Positions 1-8,644 of a DNA stretch of 64,000 nt are shown here, piece by piece. Source of the DNA: Bradyrhizobium roseum (GTDB lineage: Bacteria; Pseudomonadota; Alphaproteobacteria; Rhizobiales; Xanthobacteraceae); contig NZ_CP129212.1 in NCBI RefSeq assembly GCF_030413175.1, forward strand, positions 5,432,450 to 5,496,449, read 5' to 3'. The notes under the pieces were generated by a model. That model saw only the letters and a program-made list of their open reading frames with translations. It made no database searches and had not been told where the DNA came from. Numbering within the stretch: the first letter of the stretch is position 1; the number at the start of each line of letters is the position of its first letter. The position numbers and the translations under genes were made by a program.

Positions 1-856
1 CATCCCGCACATAGGTCCAGATTCGTCCGGTCGTGCACTTGCTCTTGGCCAGGATACGGATGGTGGTGTCGTCGCCATGCAGGCGCTCCGCCGCGAGCAC
101 ATGCCGCTCGATCAGTTGGAACAGCGGCATGACGGCGAAGGTTCCGTGGCCAACCTGGTCGGCCAGCGTCGATAGCGGCAAGTCGATCCTCTCGGCCTTG
201 AAGCGCACGCTCTGGCGATTGAGCGGGATATGCATGCCGAACTTGTCGAACAGGATCGTCGCCAGCAATTGCGGACCAATGAAGCCGCGCGGCGTGGCAT
301 GGAACGGTGCGGGCGACTGGCTGATCTTTTCGCAATCGCGGCAGGTGAACTTTTCTCGAACCGTCTCGATCAGCTTGAACCGACGCGGAATCTCCTCCAA
401 CGTCTCGGTCACATCCTCGCCCAGCTTCGCCAAGCGCGCCCCACCGCAGCAGGCGCAGGTCGTTGGCGCCTTAATGACGACCCGCTCGCGTTCGATGTCG
501 TCCGGCCACGGCTTGCGCACCGGCCGCTTGCGCGTGAAGGCCCGAACGTTCTGTACCTTTGCAGCCGCGGCACGCGCGGCGAGTTCATCCTCACTCGCCG
601 TGGTGATCAGCTCTTCGAGCTCCAATTCCAACTGCTCGATCAGCCGCGCCGTGCGCTCGGAGCGCGGCCCGTACAGTTCGCGTTTGAGCTTCTCGATCCG
701 CAGCTCGAGATGCGCGATCAGCGCCTCGTTGTCCGACAGCTCCGCCTGCGCACTGGCAGCCACCGCCTCGGCTCGCAGCCGCGCCTCACGCTCGGCCTGC
801 AGCGCCGCCAGGGCACTCGCAAGGTCCGATGGAAGATCGTCCGGCTTCGATATCAT
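1..856 (-). CDS. tnpC: IS66 transposase TnpC, partial (C-terminus beyond window)
   Basis: The frame opens with ATG at 856 and stays open to the window edge (285 codons). The N-terminus is a long Glu/Arg-rich coiled coil with a leucine-zipper-like stretch. A Cys-x2-Cys ... Cys-x2-Cys zinc-finger block (CACCGG and CRDC) typical of the zf-IS66 domain follows, then the start of the DDE catalytic domain (HGDDT, containing the first catalytic Asp). The remaining catalytic residues are outside the window, so intactness cannot be judged. It lies 47 bases downstream of tnpB, as in complete IS66 elements. Confidence 0.9.
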   Translation of the reverse strand, partial: MISKPDDLPSDLASALAALQAEREARLRAEAVAASAQAELSDNEALIAHLELRIEKLKRELYGPRSERTARLIEQLELELEELITTASEDELAARAAAAKVQNVRAFTRKRPVRKPWPDDIERERVVIKAPTTCACCGGARLAKLGEDVTETLEEIPRRFKLIETVREKFTCRDCEKISQSPAPFHATPRGFIGPQLLATILFDKFGMHIPLNRQSVRFKAERIDLPLSTLADQVGHGTFAVMPLFQLIERHVLAAERLHGDDTTIRILAKSKCTTGRIWTYVRD

Positions 857-903
857 GAAGCCATTGAATCAGATCAAGCAGCAGATTCAAACCGTAAAAG
901 CGG

Positions 904-1251
904 CTATCCGGCCCGCGTCGGCCGATGGGTTTCTTGAGGGTTACGCCAATCGATCCCGGACAGCAGATAGCTCAACTGCGCCGGCGAGATCGTTACCGAT
1001 TCACCGGCAACCGATGGCCAGATGAACTTTCCTCTCTCCAGTCTTTTTGTGAACAAGCAGGCTCCCTGGCCATCGTGCCAGATCACCTTCACAAGATCGC
1101 TTCGGCGACCGCGGAACACGAACAGATGACCGCTGAGCGGGTCCTTGCGAAGAACCTCCTGCACCTGGAGTGCCAGCGATGGAAAGCCTCGGCGCATGTC
1201 CGTGTAGCCTGTCGCCAGCCACACTCGCGCGCCCGTCGGAACCGGGATCAT
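904..1251 (-). CDS. tnpB: IS66 accessory protein TnpB (Orf2)
   Basis: The 115-residue protein has the hallmark IS66 Orf2 sequence: an N-terminal [13 protein letters not shown] block, a central L-F-V-F-R-G-R-R segment followed by K-V-I-W-H-D-G-Q-G, and a W-P near the C-terminus. TnpB is required for transposition of IS66 elements, although its biochemical role is not settled. Its start overlaps the tnpA stop by four bases, indicating translational coupling. Length and motifs look intact. Confidence 0.92.
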   Translation of the reverse strand: MIPVPTGARVWLATGYTDMRRGFPSLALQVQEVLRKDPLSGHLFVFRGRRSDLVKVIWHDGQGACLFTKRLERGKFIWPSVAGESVTISPAQLSYLLSGIDWRNPQETHRPTRAG

Positions 1252-1649
1252 CGGCGTACCAAAGCATCGAGAACGCGACGTAGCGCGTCTCCATCGACGT
1301 CGCCATCGACCCGGATGCAGTGCCCGCTACCAAGATCAATCTCGATGATGCCCTGGCTCTTCCGTGGACGAGCCGCCGTCGTCGTCAATGGCGCTTTGGC
1401 CACCTCCCGCGGCGGTGCAGACGGCCCAATCTCGACCGGCACGAACGGCGCTGTACTCGCTTCACCATGCTTGCAAAGCGCTTTGCGCCACCTGAACAGC
1501 TGGCTCACATGTAGGCCTGCCACGCGGGCCACCTCGGAAACACTGGCTCCGGGCTCGAGCGATGCTGCAACCAGCCGTTCCTTCTCATCCAGCGACCACC
1601 GGCGCCGCCGCGCGACCGATGTGATCACCTCCGCCCGCGAAATCGTCAT
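1248..1649 (-). CDS. tnpA: IS66 accessory protein TnpA (Orf1), helix-turn-helix
   Basis: The start is placed at ATG 1649 (MTISRAEV), because an AGGAG Shine-Dalgarno sits about 8 bases upstream, rather than at the farther in-frame start near 1700. The 133-residue product has a helix-turn-helix (about residues 34-57, with [10 protein letters not shown] and a W-R-K tail) that probably binds the element ends. The C-terminal half ends with the conserved G-D-V-D-G-x-A-L-R-R-V-L block. A short direct repeat (CTCCTAGGA twice) lies in the leader just upstream. Confidence 0.9.
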   Translation of the reverse strand: MTISRAEVITSVARRRRWSLDEKERLVAASLEPGASVSEVARVAGLHVSQLFRWRKALCKHGEASTAPFVPVEIGPSAPPREVAKAPLTTTAARPRKSQGIIEIDLGSGHCIRVDGDVDGDALRRVLDALVRR

Positions 1650-1721
1650 AGTGCTTCTCCTAGGATTACTCCTAGGACCTGCAGCCCTCGCGTCCCTCAA
1701 ACAAGACGGCCTCTGGCGGAG

Positions 1722-2167
1722 GGATACGACTCACTATCGGCCCCGCCTCTGCTGCTGCGAGGTGAATCACCCGAAAGATCTGAGCTGCTGCGCCGCGCAA
1801 TATTCGCCGATCTTGCACCCCGTTCCGCTATCGAGTGGCTACTGGCTATCGATGTCGTGGAGTTGTCCTGGGAAATCCAGCGCTACAGGATATTGCGCCA
1901 TAAGCTATTGGAACACCTTCGTGAAACGCTGTCGAACAAGCCCTGCGTCACGTCGATCTCGCCGGACTTCCGCCGGGGACAGAAGATCACGCGCGTCACG
2001 AGCTTCAGAGGAATGCACGGATCTGGCGCACGGATCCAACTGCAGCAGCTGAGATCGAGACGCGACTTGCAGTCTACGGCTATGACGCGACTGCAATCAA
2101 CACGCAAGTCTACCTGCAAGCCCGCGACATCTTCTTGGCTTTTGAAGCTCTGCGAAATAGCGCTTAA
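1722..2167 (+). pseudogene. Frameshifted remnant of a small hypothetical gene beside IS66
   Basis: Two adjoining frames read as one protein. The first (from 1722) gives GYDSLSAPPLLLRGESPE and continues through an E-W-L-L-A-I-D-V-V-E-L-S-W-E-I-Q-R-Y-R segment. At about 1925 the frame shifts by one, and the second gives AVEQALRHVDLAG, then R-A-E-I-E-T-R-L-like AAAEIETRLAVYGYDATAIN, ending at TAA 2165-2167. I recognise the pattern (D-V-V-x-L-x-W-E-x-x-R-x-R and E-I-E-T-R-L-x-x-Y-G-x-D) as a small rhizobial protein of unknown function, but cannot name it. No start codon survives; the 5' end abuts IS66. Confidence 0.6.
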
Positions 2168-2700
2168 AACCGGCGCATGTCTTTGCTCCGAAATGAACAA
2201 TCGCCGCCAAATGGAAAACAGGCGTAAGCATCATCGCGTGGTGAGCGATCAGCATTGATTGCGTGAGCGACTTAAACAAGCATCTCCCGCTGCCCATACC
2301 AATTATTGCTGGCTCTTGCTGACGCGACGCGCCGCATAGACTTACCTTTCCCAACCTGTATCACCTTGAAGAGTTATGACCATACGAGGCACGTGGGGGT
2401 CGCATTTCGGTGAGAGCGAAGATTCGCCGCCTGACAACTTTGCTGGGGCCTAGCTAAAGAAGGGCGGCGCGTTTTCCACTACCGATTATATCACCTTCAG
2501 AACGGTCCGATGGTAAGGTCGACCGTGAGAGTCAAGTTACCATCCGAGCCTATTGACAATCCTGCTTAAGCTGGTGTTGTGGCGGGCAGCCGTGGCTAAA
2601 CCCTCGGTTGCGACTTCTGACGCTATACTAGTACCTTTCCAATGATCCAAGATCTTGTTCGCAGGATATGAAGAAAACTCGGCGGAAAGAGGATATTCCT
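2168..2700. other. Intergenic region, 533 bases, no gene recognised
   Basis: No reading frame with recognisable protein character was found between the pseudogene and the epimerase gene. The DNA is more A/T-rich than most of the window. A TTGACA-like hexamer occurs at 2553-2558 and a TATACT at 2624-2629, but their spacing does not make a convincing promoter pair. Confidence 0.4.
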
Positions 2701-3672
2701 GTGCGGACGGCCTCACAAATGATACCTGCCTCCGGCCCACCGGACTCTAAAGTGCATTCCTCTGCGTCTGGCTCGCACAATACCCCCAATGAAGAAAAAC
2801 CCAGGGTGCTTGTAACGGGTGCGGATGGGTTCATCGGGCGGCACTTGGTCCCCTTCCTTGCCACGCGGGGATACAGGGTGATTGCCGCATCGAGGGCGAC
2901 AAGCACCTTCGAGAATCCGAACGTTGCCGCAGTCCCGTTGCCGGATCTCTCGAAGCTGTTTGACTGGTGCCCCCTTCTGGATCAATGCGACGCTGTGGTT
3001 CATCTTGCGGGCATCGCTCACAAGCACGCTGGCGACGCCCTTTACGATCGCATCAATCACCGCGCGACATCTGCTCTGGCCCGCGCCATTTCACTCGGCG
3101 CGAAGAGACATCTGGTGTTCATTTCTTCCATCGCCGCACAGTCCGGTCCTTGCGCAGATCATGATCTGACTGAAGACGACTTTCCAACACCAAGCAATGC
3201 ATATGGACGGTCCAAATTTGCCGGCGAACAGGCCATTCGCGCCGCCGGCATTTCGTTCACCATCTTGCGACCGGTCGTAATTTATGGCGAAGGCGAGAAG
3301 GGAAATTTCGCTGCCGTCCATCGGCTTTCGCGGCTGCCCGTCCCGTTGCCGTTCGGAGCACTGACCGCAAAACGGTCCGTATTGTCCATTCAGAATTTCA
3401 ATTTGGCAGTCGAAACGGCCTTGAGCAACCCCCGTGCACGGGGAGAGACTTTTATCGTGTCGGACCCGAAGCCGGTCACCGTCACAAAACTCATCGCGCG
3501 TCACCGCGCCAGCCTCGGCAGATCACCTGGCTTGATACCCCTGCCTGAAAGCTGGATCGAGGCGTGCCTGAAGGCCACGGGCCAAATTTCGACTTGGGAA
3601 CGGATTGGCCGGCCACTGTTAGCTCCGCCGACGAAGCTACTTGCAATAGGCTGGGAACCATTGAGCGAATAG
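2701..3672 (+). CDS. NAD-dependent epimerase/reductase, nucleotide-sugar type (WbpV-like)
   Basis: Extended short-chain dehydrogenase acting on a nucleotide sugar in the cytoplasm. The Rossmann motif TGADGFIGRHL follows a poorly conserved N-terminal tail; HLAGIAHK and the catalytic Tyr-x3-Lys (YGRSK) are present. The pattern resembles WbpV/GalE-like 4-keto reductases used in UDP-D-QuiNAc synthesis, but substrate is inferred. GTG at 2701 is preferred to ATG at 2668: it has AGAGGA seven bases upstream, whereas the ATG has an AGGA only one base away. That gives 323 residues. The following 350 bases contain no glycosyl-1-phosphate transferase partner, unlike typical wbpV loci. Confidence 0.8.
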   Translation: MRTASQMIPASGPPDSKVHSSASGSHNTPNEEKPRVLVTGADGFIGRHLVPFLATRGYRVIAASRATSTFENPNVAAVPLPDLSKLFDWCPLLDQCDAVVHLAGIAHKHAGDALYDRINHRATSALARAISLGAKRHLVFISSIAAQSGPCADHDLTEDDFPTPSNAYGRSKFAGEQAIRAAGISFTILRPVVIYGEGEKGNFAAVHRLSRLPVPLPFGALTAKRSVLSIQNFNLAVETALSNPRARGETFIVSDPKPVTVTKLIARHRASLGRSPGLIPLPESWIEACLKATGQISTWERIGRPLLAPPTKLLAIGWEPLSE

Positions 3673-4026
3673 TGTTCGTGGCAGCCAATACATTGGCACT
3701 GACACTGCGAACCATTTCCATATTCGCAGAATTCGCAGATAATAGTATCTTGTCGCAGAATGGTAAGATCGCCTCGCAGCCACGCAATAAGACATGCTGC
3801 ATCGGCAGATCGCTGGGAAGTGGAGAGCACTATCGAACGGCGTGGCGTTCTCGATCGTCTCGCTTCCAGACTTGCAACGATTGGATCGGCGGGCCTGGGA
3901 TTGACTTTGCCGATCAGATCGCCTGGAAAAATCACTACGATCCGACACTCCTGTCCACGACTAAGATTAAATTTCGCGGCTAGGGCAGTTTTGGCAACAT
4001 AGCGCTCCGCGCGTTAAGGCAGTGAG
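3673..4026. other. Intergenic region with no recognised gene (possible decayed DNA)
   Basis: Several short frames are open here on both strands, but none has a recognisable motif, a good ribosome binding site or codon use like the neighbours. It may be the decayed remains of a gene that once followed the epimerase gene. I see nothing that identifies it. Confidence 0.4.
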
Positions 4027-4524
4027 ATGAAGAGACCAGCAATTTTCTTTGATCGGGACGGCGTGCTGAACGAAGATAGGGGCTACGTCTTCGAAATCAG
4101 CCAGCTAAAGTGGATAGATGGCGCACGCGCAGCGGTCAAGGTCGCCAATGATGCCGGATATTTTGTATTCGTGATTACGAACCAATCTGGTGTAGCCAGA
4201 GGTCTCTATGAGGAAAGCCATGTTGAAGCGCTACATGAGTGGATGGCGAACGATTTAGCTAGCATCGGAGCTCACATAGATGCATTCGAGTACTGCCCTT
4301 TTCATCCCGAAGCGCCAATAGAGCGGTATCGTCAAGCAAGCTATCGACGTAAGCCGGCACCGGGCATGATCAATGACCTCTTGGACCAGTTTCCGGTGGA
4401 TGCCGGTCGGAGCATTCTCATAGGAGACAAGCCCACCGATCTAGAGGCCGCACGGGCAGCAGGGATAAAAGGCTATTTGTTTAGGGGCGACAACCTCGAG
4501 CATTTCTTGAAATCTATCTTGTAA
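4027..4524 (+). CDS. gmhB: D-glycero-manno-heptose 1,7-bisphosphate phosphatase (HAD)
   Basis: A 165-residue HAD-superfamily phosphatase of the HisB-N/GmhB type, which removes a phosphate in ADP- or GDP-heptose synthesis. Motif I is FFDRDGVLNED (nucleophile and acid/base Asp), motif II is ITNQSGVARG, the zinc loop is CPFHPEAP with a later Cys-less segment, motif III includes RRKPAPGM, and motif IV is IGDKPTDLEAA. The two-Cys/His zinc site looks incomplete compared with classical GmhB. An AAGG lies 8 bases before ATG. The other heptose genes (gmhA, gmhC/D) are not in the window. Confidence 0.85.
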   Translation: MKRPAIFFDRDGVLNEDRGYVFEISQLKWIDGARAAVKVANDAGYFVFVITNQSGVARGLYEESHVEALHEWMANDLASIGAHIDAFEYCPFHPEAPIERYRQASYRRKPAPGMINDLLDQFPVDAGRSILIGDKPTDLEAARAAGIKGYLFRGDNLEHFLKSIL

Positions 4525-4596
4525 TCATACGCGACAAAATTTCTTCCAGCGCCAATTGGCACACGATGCTATGCGGCTTTCTCAGATTTCGGCGGT

Positions 4597-4967
4597 CTAA
4601 CCACGCAATAGGCCTCTACCGTTTGTCACAGGATCAGTATTGTCGCTTGAACATCGTCGTGCTGGTGTGAAAAGCGGCCTCGACCTGAATTGGCTACATC
4701 CGAGTGATCGCTGTGTGCCGGCTCAAGACGTACGCCACTCTCGTAAAGTTCGACTCTAGAGCGAACCTCGTCGCCGGACTCCGCGAGGTCGTCGAATAGT
4801 CTGTTCCTCTCCTTGATTACAGCAAATTTCGAACCCTTAGCTGCGCGAATGGTGGCGTGAATCTGATTTTTCACAGGACTGAAGGCGAAATGTGGATCGG
4901 GTGCGTAGCTACGGCTCCAAACCCGTCGTCTTTGAAAATGCTTGAGCAACAGAAGCTCGAAGCGCAC
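4597..4967 (-). pseudogene. Frameshifted relative of the small protein at 6661-7092
   Basis: In one minus-strand frame the product contains SRVELYESGVRLEP ... HSDHSDV ... GRGRFSH. After a one-base shift the next frame continues SDNTDPVTNGRGLLRG and stops at 4597-4599. The intact protein at 6661-7092 has SSVMLYEDDKPLGP ... HSSHADI ... GRGRFSHW, then SDNSDPMTNGR, in the same order. Shared order across two frames shows this copy is broken. The 5' part (GTG at 4967) has no counterpart in the intact protein, so the original start is unknown. Function unknown. Confidence 0.65.
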
Positions 4968-4999
4968 TCGATTATCCGACGGAAGGGGGTGGCCTACGT

Positions 5000-6394
5000 A
5001 TGTTCGCTGTCTTTCGTCATTTAACGAGCTATTTTGTTAGTTGTACCCCCATCCCAAAAGAATTACGAATAAGAAGTCGCGCATTAGTTGGTCCCGCAAG
5101 GTGCGTTTTGAGTATGTCAGATTCGGCATTGGCTGTTCGTCCGTCAGAGACGATTCTGAGGCGCGTGGCATCATGGCCGCGTTCTTGGTTTTGGCTTTTA
5201 TGCACGGACCTTTATCCAGCCCTTACCGCGGCCGCTCTTCCATGGTCAACGTCGGCCGTCAGTGTGTTCATGGTCGTTTGGCTTATCTGCTTATTTCCAA
5301 CGATCAACCTGCGGTCATTCTGCCGTTCGCTTAAACAACCAGCCAGTTATCTGCCTCTGGCGCTTCTTGCGCTAGCTCTGCTAGGTTTGTTCTGGGCCGA
5401 TGATACGTGGGGGGTACGACTGGAGGGCATTGCTCCGGTAGCCAAGCTCGCGGTTATCCCTCTCCTCCTGTATCATTTCGAGCGATCGCATCGCGCCCAT
5501 TGGGTCTTTATTGCTTTTCTTGGCTCATGCACAATTTTGATGGGGCTTTCCTGGATCGTTTATTTTGCGCCGAGCTGGCGAATTTCAGGAAACGAGGCTG
5601 GCGTTCCGGTCAGAAACAGCATCGACCAAACGCAAGCGTTTGCGATCTGCGTCTGTGCGCTTGCTCCAATCTTGTTAGCGTTCTTTGCAAAACGGCGAAC
5701 TCTGCTGGCCTTCGGGTGCTCCGCTCTGTTGATTGGATTTGTCGTCAACATGGCCTTTATCGCGCTTGCGCGAACGGCCTTTCTTTACTTACCGTTCTTG
5801 GCAGCGATCTTTGCGGCGAGATACTTGAGCGGCAAGGCCGCGCTAAAATTCTTTGTTATTGTTGCTGGTGCGGCGGTTTTAGCTGCGTTCACATCCCCAT
5901 ACTTGCGCCACCGCCTTCTGCAGACCGCTGTCGAATTCAAACAGAATGATCAATCGGATATCGCTACCTCAACGGGTCAGAGGTTACTTTATTGGAGCAA
6001 TTCGTTGGATTCCATCGCAAGGGCTCCAATCCTCGGACACGGCACGGGATCGACCAAGCAATTGTTCGAAAGACTTGCAGAGGGCAAAAGTGGCCCTTGG
6101 GCTGACAAGATCCGTAACCCGCACAATCAGACACTGTATGTTGCTATTCAATGGGGATTATTTGGTTGCATCATCCTATTCTCGATGTGGGGCGCTCATC
6201 TGCTTTTGTTTCGCGGGCATGGTTTGATCGAGTGGATCGGCTTATCTGTCGTGGCCCAGAATTTTCTGAGCGGTTTCGCTAACTCACATCTGTTCGACTT
6301 CCATGCAGGATGGCTGTACGTATTGGGCGTAGGAGTCGCTGGCGCAATTGTCTGCAGAGAAAGTACGAGCCCGACAGTCCGCCATGCAACATGA
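5000..6394 (+). CDS. waaL: O-antigen ligase (WaaL/Wzy_C family) membrane protein
   Basis: Polytopic inner-membrane protein with about ten to twelve hydrophobic segments and one large periplasmic loop. The loop holds NPHNQTLYVAIQWGLFG, whose His belongs to the catalytic motif of the Wzy_C ligase/polymerase fold, preceded by GHGTGSTKQ. Family members transfer polymer from undecaprenyl diphosphate to lipid A-core, or polymerise it. Ligase is preferred over polymerase because two separate Wzy-like proteins occur elsewhere in the window. Two starts are possible: ATG 5000, with a GGAAGGGGG about 10 bases upstream, or ATG 5114, nearer the first membrane segment. Confidence 0.8.
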   Translation: MFAVFRHLTSYFVSCTPIPKELRIRSRALVGPARCVLSMSDSALAVRPSETILRRVASWPRSWFWLLCTDLYPALTAAALPWSTSAVSVFMVVWLICLFPTINLRSFCRSLKQPASYLPLALLALALLGLFWADDTWGVRLEGIAPVAKLAVIPLLLYHFERSHRAHWVFIAFLGSCTILMGLSWIVYFAPSWRISGNEAGVPVRNSIDQTQAFAICVCALAPILLAFFAKRRTLLAFGCSALLIGFVVNMAFIALARTAFLYLPFLAAIFAARYLSGKAALKFFVIVAGAAVLAAFTSPYLRHRLLQTAVEFKQNDQSDIATSTGQRLLYWSNSLDSIARAPILGHGTGSTKQLFERLAEGKSGPWADKIRNPHNQTLYVAIQWGLFGCIILFSMWGAHLLLFRGHGLIEWIGLSVVAQNFLSGFANSHLFDFHAGWLYVLGVGVAGAIVCRESTSPTVRHAT

Positions 6395-6660
6395 ACTACC
6401 GCCGCACCAATGGTGCAGTGAGTGCCGGTGTCCACTGGGTCTGCTTATGTGGTATGACGGTGCCCAGTTCTCCGCCTAACCAACCTATTTCGAGCCATAA
6501 GCGACTTGATAGGTCGCGTAAGAAACGCCGAATTGGACCCCGGGACTTGCCGAAAACGCCCACCGGTTCACGGGCCCCTCTTTCCGTCCACGCCGGTGAA
6601 GTGATAGAAATCCTGCTCTACTCGTGTTAGTTGCATGATATTCACACTGAACTGGCGCCT

Positions 6661-7092
6661 ATGCAGGTGAGTCGAGAACTGAAATTGGCATTAGCGATAG
6701 CTGGCATCATCGGCTATTTCGCGCTCTCCTCTTATTTTAAGTATTCCTATCACCTCTTAGGAAGCGAGAGTGTTGTCCTTCATAGCTTCGAGCGATTGGG
6801 AGACTCGCGCCATGCTGTGGTCGCGCATACTTGGGTTCCCAGAGGCGCGCGATTGGGCGAAGCGGATTCCGAGGACGATTACGAGCGCTCGTCCGTAATG
6901 TTGTACGAAGACGACAAGCCCCTCGGCCCACCTCACAGCTCACACGCTGACATTATGAAGCTTGGAAGGGGCCGTTTCTCACATTGGCGAGGCCAAGGTT
7001 TCGTATTTTCGTCGAGCGACAACAGTGACCCGATGACGAATGGCCGTTTATACCGAGCCGTCCAGCCGATCAAGCCGACGCATGAGCCGTAG
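6661..7092 (+). CDS. Small membrane-anchored protein of unknown function
   Basis: 143 residues with one N-terminal hydrophobic segment (LALAIAGIIGYFALSSY, about residues 9-25) acting as signal anchor. A soluble, probably periplasmic domain follows, with the motifs SSVMLYEDDKPLGP, HSSHADI, GRGRFSHW and SDNSDPMTNGR. I have seen this type of motif set beside surface-polysaccharide genes, but cannot assign a role. It follows the ligase gene by 266 bases and ends at a strong hairpin. ATG 6661 was chosen over an upstream TTG at 6631. A frameshifted relative lies at 4597-4967 on the other strand. Confidence 0.65.
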   Translation: MQVSRELKLALAIAGIIGYFALSSYFKYSYHLLGSESVVLHSFERLGDSRHAVVAHTWVPRGARLGEADSEDDYERSSVMLYEDDKPLGPPHSSHADIMKLGRGRFSHWRGQGFVFSSSDNSDPMTNGRLYRAVQPIKPTHEP

Positions 7093-7104
7093 TATTGTTT
7101 ATGT

Positions 7105-7148
7105 AACTGACTGGCCCGCCGGTTCACGCTGGCGGGCCATGGTCAGTT
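7105..7148 (+). terminator. Strong hairpin downstream of the 6661-7092 gene
   Basis: Perfect 9-base arms TGGCCCGCC (7112-7120) and GGCGGGCCA (7131-7139) close a 10-base loop. The stem is extended after a two-base bulge by AACTGAC (7105-7111) and GTCAGTT (7142-7148). No run of T follows, so it is a terminator or mRNA-stabilising structure rather than a textbook intrinsic terminator. Confidence 0.6.
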
Positions 7149-7363
7149 CCTCATTCTATCATAGATGAGCAAGCACGCTAAGTATTGGCAATGCTGGTTG
7201 AACGCCGCATCTAATCCATGTCATGACGAATTTCTTGAACTGAGTTCGTTCAACGGGTATGGCTTCAATTCGGCGACGATGCTGCGCAGCTAACATAACC
7301 AGCTTTCGCGTTGAACGCCTATAGTATGCAGCTTTTCCGAAATTCTCTGAGCAGGTTGAAGGT

Positions 7364-8440
7364 ATGATAGGAAAACCGCCTGTTGCACTGATCACCGGCG
7401 TCACCGGCCAGGACGGCGCGTATCTTGCCGAATATCTGCTCGGCCTCGGCTATGAGGTCCACGGCATCAAGCGGCGGTCGTCCTCGTTCAACACCGCGCG
7501 CATCGATCACCTCTACCAGGACCCGCATTCCCGCAAGGTGCCGTTCCTGCTGCATTACGGCGACATGACCGACTCGACCAACCTGATCCGGCTGATGCAG
7601 CAGATCAGGCCGACCGAGATCTACAACCTCGCAGCCCAGAGCCATGTCGGCGTCAGCTTCGAAAGCCCGGAATACACCGCCAATGCCGACGCCATTGGCG
7701 TGCTGCGGCTCTTGGAGGCGATCCGTATCCTCGGCATGGAGAAGGAAACGCGGTTCTACCAGGCCTCGACCTCGGAACTGTACGGTCTCGCCCAGGAGGT
7801 ACCGCAGAAGGAGACCACGCCGTTCTACCCGCGCTCGCCTTACGGCGTCGCCAAGCTCTACGGCTACTGGATCACGGTGAACTACCGAGAGGCCTACGGC
7901 ATCTATGCCTCGAACGGCATCCTGTTCAATCATGAGAGCCCGATCCGGGGCGAGACTTTTGTGACGCGCAAGATCACGCGCAGCGTCGCCCGCATCGAGA
8001 CCGGCCTGGAAGACACCCTCTATCTCGGCAATCTGGAAGCCAAGCGCGACTGGGGCCATGCGCGGGATTATGTCGAGGGCATGCACAGCATATTGCAGGC
8101 GGATGCGCCCGACGATTTCGTGCTGGCGACCGGCGAGACCCGTTCGGTGCGCGAGTTCGTCGAACTGGCGTTCGCCGAGGTCGGCCGCACCATCCAATGG
8201 CGCGGCAGGGGCGTCGACGAAACGGGCGTTGACAGAAAATTCGGCAAGACCATGGTCCGCATCGATCCGGTCTACTTCCGGCCGACCGAAGTCGACCTTC
8301 TGGTCGGCGATGCCAGCAAGGCGCGCGAGAAGCTCGGCTGGAAGCCTAAGATCACGTTCGCTCAGATGGTCAAGGAAATGGTCGCAAGCGATCTCGCTGA
8401 CGCGAGACGGGAGGTGGCCAATGGCAAGCCTTCCGTTTGA
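7364..8440 (+). CDS. gmd: GDP-mannose 4,6-dehydratase
   Basis: A 358-residue extended SDR that converts GDP-D-mannose to GDP-4-keto-6-deoxy-D-mannose. Diagnostic sequence includes [16 protein letters not shown] (NADP-binding glycine motif), [16 protein letters not shown], the catalytic STSELYG with Tyr-x3-Lys (YGVAK), and [15 protein letters not shown]. All look intact and the length is normal. A GAAGG lies just before ATG. The fcl gene that would complete GDP-L-fucose synthesis starts inside its 3' end but is broken, so the product may feed another reductase or aminotransferase elsewhere. Confidence 0.95.
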   Translation: MIGKPPVALITGVTGQDGAYLAEYLLGLGYEVHGIKRRSSSFNTARIDHLYQDPHSRKVPFLLHYGDMTDSTNLIRLMQQIRPTEIYNLAAQSHVGVSFESPEYTANADAIGVLRLLEAIRILGMEKETRFYQASTSELYGLAQEVPQKETTPFYPRSPYGVAKLYGYWITVNYREAYGIYASNGILFNHESPIRGETFVTRKITRSVARIETGLEDTLYLGNLEAKRDWGHARDYVEGMHSILQADAPDDFVLATGETRSVREFVELAFAEVGRTIQWRGRGVDETGVDRKFGKTMVRIDPVYFRPTEVDLLVGDASKAREKLGWKPKITFAQMVKEMVASDLADARREVANGKPSV

Positions 8441-8543
8441 GCTGAAAGGCAAGACGGTCTATGTCGCCGGGCATCGCGGCATGTCGGCTCGACGCTGGGT
8501 GCGTCGGCTGCTTGACGTCAACCGGTCGGCCGAGCTCGGTTGA
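8421..8543 (+). pseudogene. fcl: Truncated GDP-L-fucose synthase remnant
   Basis: ATG 8421 overlaps the end of gmd, as functional fcl genes often do. The product begins with the fcl-like GKTVYVAGHRGM, which should continue V-G-S/A-A-L-V-R-R-L. Instead the frame reads S-A-R-R-W and stops at 8543 after 40 codons. In the neighbouring frame GSTLGASAA is readable directly after the GM, which shows a small indel followed by loss of the remaining roughly 280 codons. The Tyr-x3-Lys catalytic region is absent, so no activity is expected. Confidence 0.75.
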
Positions 8544-8644
8544 CGCGCCGGCACGAGGACGGCAAGCCCCGCCTACGAAGCATACCGAACGAAACAGTCG
8601 GCTGATCGATCATCAGCGCTACACATTTCAGATGGCCGTCACAC

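Larger units (their letters stand above)
1..1700 (-). mobile_element. IS66-family insertion sequence, left end outside window
   Basis: Three consecutive minus-strand genes in the order tnpA-tnpB-tnpC, with the typical 4-base overlap of tnpA and tnpB, identify an IS66-family element. The tnpC end lies outside the window. The inner boundary is estimated near base 1700, because a decayed gene of another kind becomes readable on the plus strand from about 1692-1722. I could not identify the terminal inverted repeat or a target duplication, so the boundary is approximate. Confidence 0.85.

Noticed and set aside
33..1025. Long plus-strand open frames over 33-2052 opposite IS66
   Set aside because: They are antisense shadows of the GC-rich tnpC/tnpB/tnpA genes, low in complexity (Ser/Ala/Arg), with no motif or ribosome binding site.
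3760..4002. Short frame as a remnant of a sugar-1-phosphate transferase
   Set aside because: A weak LASRLATIG-like resemblance only; no catalytic motif of WbaP/WbpL enzymes is present.
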